From contig NZ_JAKGAO010000004.1 in assembly GCF_021532315.1 (NCBI RefSeq), positions 372,001-436,000 of the forward strand: a stretch of 64,000 nucleotides of DNA, written 5' to 3'. Shown piece by piece: positions 1 to 7,403 of the stretch (position 1 is its first letter; the number at the start of each line of letters is the position of its first letter). Under the pieces are notes generated by a model that ran no database searches, had not been told where the DNA came from, and saw only the letters and a list, made by a program, of their open reading frames with translations. The position numbers and the translations under genes were made by a program. This DNA comes from Paenibacillus tarimensis (GTDB lineage: Bacteria; Bacillota; Bacilli; Paenibacillales; Paenibacillaceae).

Positions 1-1
1 T

Positions 2-502
2 TTATCGATGCGCTCCTGTCTCGCCCTGCCGGACCGCGGGCTCACCGGCTCGGCGGAGCAAATAGCTGCCGTAGTGAAGGAAATCAGACTCCACCGTCCC
101 CGGCTGGTATTTGCACCTTACTGGGAAGACAGGCATCCTGACCACAACAGCTGCAGTCGTATTATTGAGGAGGCGGTATTCAACAGCAAGCTGAGGCGCT
201 ATATGCCTGAGCTGCCGCCGGTGCAGGTTGAACAGCTGTTCTTCTATTATATCAACGACATGAAGGACGTCAGGATGACCATTGATATCAGTGGCTTCTA
301 CGAGACGAAGATACAGGCGCTGCAGTGCTATCGTTCCCAGTTTGAACCTGCCCGTGAAGGGGAGGATAAAGTGGCGACTCCGCTGAATCAGAGATACATT
401 GAACGGGTTACAGCCAGAGATCAGCTGGTTGGCAGTCAGCGACAGCTGGCTTACGCAGAAGGCTTTGCCGTGAAACAGCCGCTGGTGGTTGAATACCTGT
501 AA
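2..502 (+). CDS. bshB1: Bacillithiol biosynthesis deacetylase BshB1, 5' end cut by window
   Basis: This is the C-terminal two thirds (about 167 residues) of a LmbE/PIG-L-type zinc deacetylase; the reading frame is open to the left edge, so the true start lies outside. BshB1 removes the acetyl group from GlcNAc-malate, the second step of bacillithiol synthesis in the cytosol. Visible family signatures are LALPDRGL and the metal-site segment DRHPDHNSCS. The conserved tail with YRSQF, a TPL turn and YAEGF also matches BshB1 as I recall it. The N-terminal AHPDD-type zinc motif is missing only because of the window edge. The next gene is bshA, the first enzyme of the same pathway, which strongly supports the call over a generic PIG-L deacetylase. 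Confidence 0.9.
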   Translation, partial: LSMRSCLALPDRGLTGSAEQIAAVVKEIRLHRPRLVFAPYWEDRHPDHNSCSRIIEEAVFNSKLRRYMPELPPVQVEQLFFYYINDMKDVRMTIDISGFYETKIQALQCYRSQFEPAREGEDKVATPLNQRYIERVTARDQLVGSQRQLAYAEGFAVKQPLVVEYL

Positions 503-584
503 TTACTTCTTTTAAGTAATACATAGCTTAAATCGTTCCGCTGTCTCATAAAATATACGATAACGAAGCATTGGGGGTGCGGTA

Positions 585-1748
585 ATGGCAAGACCGCTGA
601 AGATTGGCATTACCTGTTATCCGACGCTGGGCGGATCTGGAGTAGTCGCTACAGAGCTCGGAAAGCTGCTGGCTGAGAAGGGCCACGAAATTCATTTTAT
701 TACACACAGCATCCCCTTTAGGCTGGGTAAGTTCCAGAGGAATATTTATTATCATGAAGTAGAAATCAGTGACTATTATGTGTTCCGCTATCCGCCTTAT
801 GATTTATCTCTTGCCAGTAAAATGGCACAGGTCGCCAAGATGCAGAAGCTGGATCTGCTGCATGTGCATTATGCGGTACCGCATGCAATCTGTGCTTACC
901 TTGCCAAGCAGATGGCCGAACAGAGCGGGCTTAAGACGGTCACGACACTGCATGGCACGGACATTACGGTGCTGGCCCAGGATGAGTCGCTGAAGGATCT
1001 GATCCGGCTGGCCATTCATCAGAGTGATGCGGTAACTGCGGTTTCTCAGGATCTGATCCGGGAAACACGTGAGCTTCTTGACATTTCGGATCCTATTGAT
1101 TTGACTTATAATTTTGTGGATAAGAGGGTTTATTACCCCCGTGAGTGCCGCTCGCTGCGCAGCGAGTTTGTTGATGGAGAAGAGAAGATTCTCATGCATA
1201 TTTCCAACTTCCGCCCTGTTAAGCGTGTAGGCGATGTCGTTGATATATTTGCAAAGGTGAGCGAACGGCTTCCGGCAAAGCTTCTTCTCGTCGGAGAAGG
1301 ACCAGATTTATCCCGCATCCAATGGAAGATCCAATCTATGGGACTGCAGGATAAGGTTCATTTTCTCGGCAAGCAGGATGATGTGGCGCAGGTTATATCT
1401 ATCGCGGATGTAATGCTGCTGCCATCGGAAAAGGAAAGCTTCGGCCTTGTCGCTCTAGAGGCTATGGCCTGCGGGGTGCCGACCATTGGCTCGGTGGCGG
1501 GCGGTATTCCTGAACTGGTTGCTCACGGTGAAACGGGATATCTGGCACCGATCGGCGATACGGAGCGTATGGCTGATTATGCGGTCAGTCTGCTTCAGGA
1601 TCCGGAACGTTATGCGAAATTCCGCAAAGCATGCCTTAGCAGGGCGAGAAGCGAATTTTGCAATGACCGGATAACAGCGGAGTATGAACGGATTTATTAC
1701 CGTGTATTGGGGATTGATACCGAGGTTACCCTACCCGTCTGCGAATAA
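585..1748 (+). CDS. bshA: N-acetyl-alpha-D-glucosaminyl L-malate synthase BshA
   Basis: A 387-residue GT4-family glycosyltransferase. BshA joins UDP-GlcNAc to L-malate, the first committed step of bacillithiol synthesis. The N-terminal Rossmann domain opens with KIGITCYPTLGGSGVVATEL (donor/acceptor loop). The C-terminal domain has the GT4 EX7E element within EKESFGLVALEAMACG and a glycine-rich GSVAGGIPELV. The ATG is preceded by GGGGGTGCGGTA, a good ribosome binding site. The 80-base gap after bshB1 holds a small inverted repeat (ATTACTT/AAGTAAT) with no T-run, so the two genes may still be co-transcribed. Length matches the family. Confidence 0.95.
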   Translation: MARPLKIGITCYPTLGGSGVVATELGKLLAEKGHEIHFITHSIPFRLGKFQRNIYYHEVEISDYYVFRYPPYDLSLASKMAQVAKMQKLDLLHVHYAVPHAICAYLAKQMAEQSGLKTVTTLHGTDITVLAQDESLKDLIRLAIHQSDAVTAVSQDLIRETRELLDISDPIDLTYNFVDKRVYYPRECRSLRSEFVDGEEKILMHISNFRPVKRVGDVVDIFAKVSERLPAKLLLVGEGPDLSRIQWKIQSMGLQDKVHFLGKQDDVAQVISIADVMLLPSEKESFGLVALEAMACGVPTIGSVAGGIPELVAHGETGYLAPIGDTERMADYAVSLLQDPERYAKFRKACLSRARSEFCNDRITAEYERIYYRVLGIDTEVTLPVCE

Positions 1749-1781
1749 GTATGTATCTAACCACTAAGGGGCAGGTTGCTG

Positions 1782-3071
1782 ATGAAGATGGAACTGGATA
1801 AACGGATGGCCGAAGCGGTCCCCATTTTGAGACGGTTGAACGAGGCTGGTTATGAAGCCTACTTTGTTGGCGGATGTGTCCGAGATCTCTTAATGGGGCG
1901 CCGTCTGTCTGATGTGGATATTGCGACGTCAGCACAGCCGGATTCGGTGATGGAGCTATTCCCTCGCTGCGTGCCCACAGGTCTGCGGCATGGAACCGTT
2001 ACCGTCCTGGAAGAAGGCAAGGCTTATGAGATTACGACATTCCGCGAGGAGTCGGAATATGAGCAGCATCGCAGACCACAGGCTGTCCGGTTTATACAGA
2101 ATCTTGAGGGGGATTTGCTGCGCCGTGACTTTACGATCAACGCCATGGCTATGGACGTTAACGGTGAAATCAAGGACCCGTTTGGAGGGGTAGCTGACAT
2201 GGAGCGAAGGATACTTCGCTGTGTCGGAGATCCCGATGCAAGATTGCAGGAGGATGCACTGCGGATGCTGCGGGGCATCCGTTTTGCTTCTATGTTCGGC
2301 TACAGCATCAGTTATTCAACCTGGAAGGCGATGCTCAGACACCGTAATCTGCTGTCCTTTATCGCTATGGAGCGTGTGGGGAGCGAGCTGGACAAGATGC
2401 TGAGCGGAACCCTTCCGGCTGCAGGTCTTACCCTTCTTGGCCGCAGCGGTCTATGGAGGCACTTCAAGCAGGTGCCCCCTCTTAACCGGAGCATCTGTGC
2501 AGCTGAGCCGTTCGGTAACCAGCCTGCTGGAACGTGGCCGGCAGCGCTTGATCTTCGGTGGGCTTATATCTGGATCAGCCTTATGGCGGATCATGAAGAG
2601 CTGAGGAAGTGGCTGCTTCATTTTAACTTTGGCAAGCAGCGGGTTGAGCGTATTGCCGCTTTGGTACATATGAATGCTGCGGCTGTTGAACTTATTGATA
2701 GATCGGCTGCAAGTCAAACCGGGGCTGTTTATCTTGATGGATGGATTGATCTCCTATTACGTTTTGGCAGGCAAACGGCCATGGACTGGATTGAACTTAA
2801 AATTGAAACAGGAGAAGGTCTGCTGCCTGCCATGACCACTGAGAAACTCAGTGAGCTTAGGAGGACGGCCGAAGAATTATCCGTTCTCTCACCGGCTGAT
2901 CTCGCGATCGGCGGCGATGATGTAAAGGCTGTAACTGACAAGCCTGCGGGACCTTGGATTAGACGACTGCTGGGAGAGCTGGTGCGGGCCTGTGCACATG
3001 GCCAGATTCCGAACACCAAGGAGGCGCTTTTGTCGGAAGCGGCAATACGGATTGAGAAGGAGCAAACATGA
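1782..3071 (+). CDS. cca: CCA tRNA nucleotidyltransferase
   Basis: Adds or repairs the 3'-terminal CCA of tRNA. The class II nucleotidyltransferase head shows YFVGGCVRDLLMG followed by the metal-binding DVDIATSA. Next come the RRDFTINAMAMD helix and an EDALRMLRGIRFA segment typical of the neck. The C-terminal body/tail is poorly conserved, as usual. I place the start at the ATG at 1782, 11 bases after AAGGGG; an in-frame TTG at 1776 is also possible but sits only 5 bases from it. The 3' end overlaps birA by 4 bases (ATGA), so the two are translationally coupled, as in the papS-birA order of B. subtilis. Confidence 0.93.
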   Translation: MKMELDKRMAEAVPILRRLNEAGYEAYFVGGCVRDLLMGRRLSDVDIATSAQPDSVMELFPRCVPTGLRHGTVTVLEEGKAYEITTFREESEYEQHRRPQAVRFIQNLEGDLLRRDFTINAMAMDVNGEIKDPFGGVADMERRILRCVGDPDARLQEDALRMLRGIRFASMFGYSISYSTWKAMLRHRNLLSFIAMERVGSELDKMLSGTLPAAGLTLLGRSGLWRHFKQVPPLNRSICAAEPFGNQPAGTWPAALDLRWAYIWISLMADHEELRKWLLHFNFGKQRVERIAALVHMNAAAVELIDRSAASQTGAVYLDGWIDLLLRFGRQTAMDWIELKIETGEGLLPAMTTEKLSELRRTAEELSVLSPADLAIGGDDVKAVTDKPAGPWIRRLLGELVRACAHGQIPNTKEALLSEAAIRIEKEQT

Positions 3072-4030
3072 GAGAGCAGCTCACAGCATTACTTAAAGAG
3101 AGACAAGGCGAATATGTATCAGGAGAGCAGCTTAGCCGGCTGTTGAATGTCAGCCGGACAGCTGTGTGGAAGCATATCCAGAAGCTTGAGGAAGAGGGTT
3201 ATAAGATCGAGGCTTCCCGCAAGCTGGGATACCGGCTTGTCGACAGCCCGGACCAAATCACGCTGACAAGTCTGCTGCCGCGGCTTACGACAGAGAGGCT
3301 TGGCAAATCGGTAAAGCTGTATGACGAGGTGGACTCCACTCAGAATATCGCGCATAAGCTGGCAGAGGAGGGGGCACCCGAGGGCACAATTGTGCTGGCC
3401 GAGCGGCAGCTGAGCGGACGTGGCAGATTGGGGCGGACGTGGCTGTCTCCTAAAGGCAGGGGAGTATGGATGAGTATGATTCTTCGTCCTACGATTCCGC
3501 TTCCCTATACACCGCAGCTTACGCTGCTGACTGCGGTGGCGCTGTGCCGGGCGCTAAGGCGGTTAACCGGGCTCGAGATCGGAATTAAATGGCCGAATGA
3601 CCTGCTTATTGACGGCCGCAAGATTAGCGGCATCCTGCTGGAGTCGAGTGCAGAGGAGGAAAGGCTCAAGCATGTTATTGTCGGTGTTGGCATCAGTGTA
3701 AATCTGGACAAGCAGCATTATACCGAAGACATGCTGGACCGGGTGATCTCATTAAAAATGGCTGCCGGCAGATCTTTTGACCGCTCCGAGATTATTGCCG
3801 GGTTTCTTGCCGAATATGAAGCAGTTTATGCGCTCTACGAACAGGAAGGCTTTGCCCCGATTCGTTCATTATGGGAAGCCCTATCGGTATCCCTACATAA
3901 GCCGTGTAAGCTTACGACTCCACAAGGGATAATGGAAGGCGTGCCGGTCGGATTGGCGGATTCGGGAGCCTTGCTGCTTATGCTTCAGGACGGTGCAACT
4001 GTACCGGTCTTTTCGGCTGAAATGGGTTGA
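3068..4030 (+). CDS. birA: Bifunctional biotin ligase / biotin operon repressor BirA
   Basis: 320 residues: an N-terminal winged-helix DNA-binding domain (about 1-65, with YVSGEQLSRLLNVSRTAVWK), a central biotin protein ligase domain and a C-terminal SH3-like cap. The ligase is recognised by GRGRLGRTW (biotinyl-AMP loop) and KWPNDLLIDGRKISGILLE. It attaches biotin to carboxylases and, with biotinyl-AMP bound, represses biotin synthesis and uptake genes; no target operator is visible here. It overlaps cca by 4 bases. The pan operon follows after a 314-base gap. Confidence 0.95.
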   Translation: MREQLTALLKERQGEYVSGEQLSRLLNVSRTAVWKHIQKLEEEGYKIEASRKLGYRLVDSPDQITLTSLLPRLTTERLGKSVKLYDEVDSTQNIAHKLAEEGAPEGTIVLAERQLSGRGRLGRTWLSPKGRGVWMSMILRPTIPLPYTPQLTLLTAVALCRALRRLTGLEIGIKWPNDLLIDGRKISGILLESSAEEERLKHVIVGVGISVNLDKQHYTEDMLDRVISLKMAAGRSFDRSEIIAGFLAEYEAVYALYEQEGFAPIRSLWEALSVSLHKPCKLTTPQGIMEGVPVGLADSGALLLMLQDGATVPVFSAEMG

Positions 4031-4076
4031 TTCCCGTCTTAACCCTGCATGTGCAGGAAGTAGCTGGGCAACTGAA

Positions 4077-4105
4077 TAGACGGCAAACTTTTTTTTTGCT
4101 ATACT
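4077..4105 (+). promoter_or_regulatory. Candidate sigma-A promoter of the pantothenate operon
   Basis: TAGACG (4077-4082), 17 bases, TATACT (4100-4105), with a T-tract in the spacer. It lies in the 314-base birA-panB gap and would produce a leader of about 230 bases, which then contains the candidate pan RNA and a terminator-like hairpin. A short hairpin CCTGCA/TGCAGG at 4043-4056 just after birA has no T-run. Confidence 0.45.
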
Positions 4106-4207
4106 GGGTTGTAATTGAGGCGGTATTCCTGATGGAAGCTGCACTCTTGGCCAATTTTCCAAAAAAATTTGTAAAGACATGGATAAACGTTCGTTCAGAT
4201 AAGCGCA

Positions 4208-4239
4208 TTCTGCTCTGAGCCGCAAGGACCGAGACAGAA
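4208..4239 (+). ncRNA. Candidate pan-motif RNA in the panB leader
   Basis: A stem of about 11 base pairs closed by a GCAA tetraloop (4222-4225) is interrupted by single bulged bases, several of them A (A4218, A4228, A4234; also U4216). The published pan RNA motif, found in leaders of panB/panC/panD operons of Firmicutes, is a stem with two highly conserved bulged adenosines and is often tandem. The position upstream of panB fits that description. I could only fold this by eye and did not find a convincing second copy. Confidence 0.5.
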
Positions 4240-4278
4240 GGAAGCTCGCAGTCAATGGATGTTTCTTTTTGGACTCTG

Positions 4279-4312
4279 AAACCTTTTTGGCGGCTCGCTG
4301 AAAGGTTTTTTT
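4279..4312 (+). terminator. Terminator-like hairpin in the panB leader (possible attenuator)
   Basis: AAACCTTT (4279-4286) pairs with AAAGGTTT (4301-4308) and runs into a T-tract. It lies about 40 bases after the candidate pan RNA and 33 bases before panB. It could end birA transcripts or act as a regulated terminator for panBCD; the sequence alone does not decide. Confidence 0.6.
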
Positions 4313-4344
4313 ACGTTTGTTCGTGCCAGAAGGAGACGTTGACG

Positions 4345-5223
4345 ATGAAGCATGCCCTAAGCGTGACCAAGCTGAAGAAAATGAAGAAGGACGGAAATCC
4401 GATTTCCGTACTCACGGCATATGATTATCCATCCGCTAAGCTTGCTGAAGAGGCTGGCATTGATGTACTGCTCGTTGGTGATTCACTGGGCAATGTCGTG
4501 CTGGGCTATGATACGACCATTCCTGTAACATTGGACGATATGGTGTACCATTCACGGGCGGTTGCACGCGGAGCGGCTAATACCTTCATCGTTGCGGATC
4601 TTCCCTTTGCCACCTACAGACTGGGGAAAGAGGCAACTCTGCGTAACGCGGCAAGACTGATGCAGGAAGGCGGGGTCCAGGCGGTTAAAATGGAAGGCGG
4701 CGCCGATCTCGCAGATGAGATCGAGACGCTGGTGAGATCCGGTATTCCGGTAATGGGTCATATCGGGCTGACACCACAGTCTATTAACCAGATTGGAAGC
4801 TATAAGGTACACGGCAAGATGCCGGAAGAGATCAGCAGGCTTATCGAAGATGCCAAGGCGCTGGAGAAAGCTGGAGTATTTGCTCTTGTGCTCGAGCTGG
4901 TTACCGATCAGGTGGCAGCCCAAATTTCCAAGGAGCTTTCCATTCCCACAATTGGTATTGGCGCGGGAGCAGGCTGCGACGGTCAGGTGCTTGTCTACCA
5001 TGATCTACTCCAGTACGCATCGCCATACCGTGCGAAGAAGTTTGTCAAAACCTACGCAGACATCGGCACAACTGTCCGCCAGGCCATCGGCGAATTTGTC
5101 CAGGATGTCAAGAACCGCACGTTTCCTATGGAAGAACACAGCTTCTCGTCCGGACAGGAGCAAGGGTCTGTGCCGGTATATGGGAGCGGTAGTACGGACA
5201 AGAAGGAGTACGTGCCTAAATGA
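4345..5223 (+). CDS. panB: 3-methyl-2-oxobutanoate hydroxymethyltransferase
   Basis: PanB (292 residues) transfers a hydroxymethyl group from methylene-tetrahydrofolate to ketoisovalerate, giving ketopantoate. Family segments are LTAYDYPSAKLAEEAGID, LLVGDSLGNVVLGYD (Mg-binding Asp), HIGLTPQS and TIGIGAGAGCDGQVLVYHD. The start is the ATG 9 bases after AGGAG at 4331-4335; the frame is open further upstream to 4255, but that stretch contains the leader hairpin and has no ribosome binding site. It overlaps panC by 4 bases. The tail after KNRTFP is about 30 residues longer and more polar than I expect for the family core. Confidence 0.96.
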   Translation: MKHALSVTKLKKMKKDGNPISVLTAYDYPSAKLAEEAGIDVLLVGDSLGNVVLGYDTTIPVTLDDMVYHSRAVARGAANTFIVADLPFATYRLGKEATLRNAARLMQEGGVQAVKMEGGADLADEIETLVRSGIPVMGHIGLTPQSINQIGSYKVHGKMPEEISRLIEDAKALEKAGVFALVLELVTDQVAAQISKELSIPTIGIGAGAGCDGQVLVYHDLLQYASPYRAKKFVKTYADIGTTVRQAIGEFVQDVKNRTFPMEEHSFSSGQEQGSVPVYGSGSTDKKEYVPK

Positions 5224-6104
5224 AGCGTTGTAACACAATAACAGAACTTCGTAGAACACTGCGGGAATGGAAACAGAACCATCCGGGCGGAAGCATAGGG
5301 TTCGTGCCGACAATGGGGTTCCTGCATGAAGGGCATGAGAGCCTTATCCGGCGTGCTGCAGACGAGCATCAGCTTATCGTAGTAAGCATCTTTGTTAATC
5401 CCCTGCAGTTTGGCCCGAATGAAGACTTTGAGCGGTATCCTAGGGATCCTGAACGAGATGCCAAGCTGGCTGAGAAAGCTGGAACGGACATTTTGTTTAT
5501 GCCTTCCGTAGAGGAGATGTACCCAAGGCCGGTGTTGACGAAGGTGATGATAAGCGGTTTGACTGACAAGCTGTGCGGGGCTTCAAGGCCTGGCCATTTC
5601 GACGGTGTGGGTACAGTTGTCAGCAAGCTGTTCCACCTCGTTCAGCCTGATGCCGCTTATTTTGGCCAGAAGGATGCTCAGCAAGTCGCTGTCATTGAGC
5701 GTATGGTGGAGGACTTGAATATACCGGTGAAGATCGTGGCCTGTCCAATCGTACGCGAGCCGGATGGCCTCGCTATGAGCTCCCGTAATGTATACTTATC
5801 TCCGGAGGAGAGGACGCAAGCTGTTGCGTTGTATCAGTCCCTGCAGCAGGCGGAGCAATGGTTTGCCGACCCTGATTTGACGGCAGGCGAGATTAGACAG
5901 CGGATGTCAGAACTAATCAGACGAAGTCCGCTCGCCGAGATAGATTATGTTGAAATTTTGACCTTCCCGGACCTAGAGGATTCCAGGCAGGATATCCCAT
6001 TGGGGGATCTGCCGCCTGGATTCCGCTATATAGCGGCACTGGCTGTTAAGTTTGGTGCGACCCGATTGATAGATAACCGTATTTATACCGTAAAAGGGAG
6101 ATGA
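5220..6104 (+). CDS. panC: Pantothenate synthetase (pantoate-beta-alanine ligase)
   Basis: A 294-residue nucleotidyltransferase-fold ligase that joins pantoate and beta-alanine with ATP. The HIGH-like motif HEGH is at residues 36-39 in [36 protein letters not shown] and the KMSKS-equivalent MSSRN follow. It starts inside the end of panB (ATGA) and ends just before panD, so the three genes form one operon that makes pantothenate for coenzyme A. Confidence 0.96.
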   Translation: MKRCNTITELRRTLREWKQNHPGGSIGFVPTMGFLHEGHESLIRRAADEHQLIVVSIFVNPLQFGPNEDFERYPRDPERDAKLAEKAGTDILFMPSVEEMYPRPVLTKVMISGLTDKLCGASRPGHFDGVGTVVSKLFHLVQPDAAYFGQKDAQQVAVIERMVEDLNIPVKIVACPIVREPDGLAMSSRNVYLSPEERTQAVALYQSLQQAEQWFADPDLTAGEIRQRMSELIRRSPLAEIDYVEILTFPDLEDSRQDIPLGDLPPGFRYIAALAVKFGATRLIDNRIYTVKGR

Positions 6105-6109
6105 ACACC

Positions 6110-6493
6110 ATGTTTCGGACTATGATGAAATCCAAGCTGCACCGGGCGACGGTGACAGAGGCGAATCTTAACTATGTTGGCAGCATTACCATCGATGAGG
6201 ATTTAATGGAGCTTGCGGATATCTGGGCCAACGAGAAAGTACAGATCGTAAATAACAATAATGGCCAGCGTCTGGAAACCTACGTCATTCCCGGGAAGCG
6301 CGGTTCAGGTGTTATCTGTTTAAACGGTGCCGCAGCCAGACATGTTCAGCCGGGAGATCTTGTGATTATTATTTCGTACGGGATGATGACGGAAGAGGAA
6401 GCGCGCAAGAACAAGCCGAAGGTTGTTATTCTGGATGCGTCCAACCAACCGGTGAAGACCATGACAGAAGAGAAACATGCAACCATTCTGTAA
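6110..6493 (+). CDS. panD: Aspartate 1-decarboxylase (pyruvoyl-dependent)
   Basis: 127 residues. Converts aspartate to beta-alanine for PanC. The self-cleavage site that generates the pyruvoyl group is Gly24-Ser25 in NYVGSITID, and [20 protein letters not shown] matches the beta-chain core. The ATG at 6110 is chosen because AAAGGGAG ends at 6100, 9 bases away; an ATG at 6101 directly abuts that site. No other maturation factor gene is nearby. Confidence 0.96.
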   Translation: MFRTMMKSKLHRATVTEANLNYVGSITIDEDLMELADIWANEKVQIVNNNNGQRLETYVIPGKRGSGVICLNGAAARHVQPGDLVIIISYGMMTEEEARKNKPKVVILDASNQPVKTMTEEKHATIL

Positions 6494-6651
6494 TAACACC
6501 CTCTGCATCTGAAGTCCCTTAACATGGATGCTGTAGCGGCTTGCACCTCGTATAGAAGCAGCCTGCTTAACAAAGAATGAGCATAGTCCCCGCAGCGAAG
6601 AGACATGTCGCTGCCAGGTCTAGTCTATTCGTGAAGGTGGGGTGCGTGCAG

Positions 6652-7389
6652 TTGCTTCAGCATGTGTTTGCCGTCATGAACGAGCTTCTTGATGAAATCA
6701 TGATCTCTTATCCGAATGCACAAGAAGCGAAGCAGAAGGAAATGCAGGAACAAATGAAGATTCTTCAAACGATGAGTGATACCATTATTGATGGATGGCT
6801 GCAGGTGGAAGAGAAGCTTGCCTTTCTCCGTCAGAGCAGTGCAGACAAAGAGCAGACAACTGCTCCCGGGACTGCCGAGACCTCTACAAAAACTGCAGCC
6901 ATGCAGACTGAAGCGTCTGCTGAATGGCTTCCGGCCTTATGCGCCAAGCAGCCGTATCCGGCTCACGAGGCGGTAACTGAGGAAGCGGGACGCAGCCTGA
7001 ACATCGGCCAGGGGTATTTCAAGCTGTTCATGTTCAAGGAGGCAGTCCCGCATTTTCGCCGGACGGTTCGAATCTGTCCGGATTCGGTAACCGCCAGATT
7101 ATATCTAGCCATGTCCCACATGCATCTGGAGGAATGGGAAGAGGCGGAACAGCTGTTCCAGCTGATCGTCAAGTGGACCAGTCATCCCAAGTGGAAGGCA
7201 CTCGGCTACAATGCTCTGGGCTGCATACAGGCAGTCAGAGCGAATATCGAGCAAGCGGAAGCCTATTTCCGGCTCGCTTACGATGCGGACCCGTCCTTTT
7301 CGGGCGCGGCCAGCAATTTGAACAGCTGCAAGAAAAATACAGGCAAATTGTCGTTATATTTCGGCAGTGCCGAGCTCAGCTGTATGTGA
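6652..7389 (+). CDS. Tetratricopeptide-repeat protein of unknown function
   Basis: About 245 residues. The N-terminal third is helical and charged (MNELLDEIM, EMQEQMKILQTMSDTIIDGWLQVEEKL), probably a coiled coil. It is followed by an Ala/Thr-rich linker and then two to three TPR units (about 110-240), such as GQGYFKLFMFKEAVPHFRRT, ARLYLAMSHMHLEEWEEAEQLF and ALGYNALGCIQAV. There is no signal peptide, so it is likely a cytosolic scaffold. The TTG at 6652 follows AAGGTGGGG; an internal ATG at 6676 is an alternative. It lies 14 bases upstream of dinG and is probably co-transcribed. I cannot assign a partner. Confidence 0.75.
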   Translation: MLQHVFAVMNELLDEIMISYPNAQEAKQKEMQEQMKILQTMSDTIIDGWLQVEEKLAFLRQSSADKEQTTAPGTAETSTKTAAMQTEASAEWLPALCAKQPYPAHEAVTEEAGRSLNIGQGYFKLFMFKEAVPHFRRTVRICPDSVTARLYLAMSHMHLEEWEEAEQLFQLIVKWTSHPKWKALGYNALGCIQAVRANIEQAEAYFRLAYDADPSFSGAASNLNSCKKNTGKLSLYFGSAELSCM

Positions 7390-7403
7390 GAGGAACGAAC
7401 CGG

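Noticed and set aside
4031-4344. T-box or biotin-type riboswitch in the panB leader
   Set aside because: No GGTGGNACCGCG element and no other known aptamer core; the bulged-A stem fits the pan motif better.
7134-7403. N-terminal extension of dinG by 90 residues
   Set aside because: It overlaps the TPR gene in another frame and does not resemble DinG; the exonuclease domain begins at the ATG at 7404.
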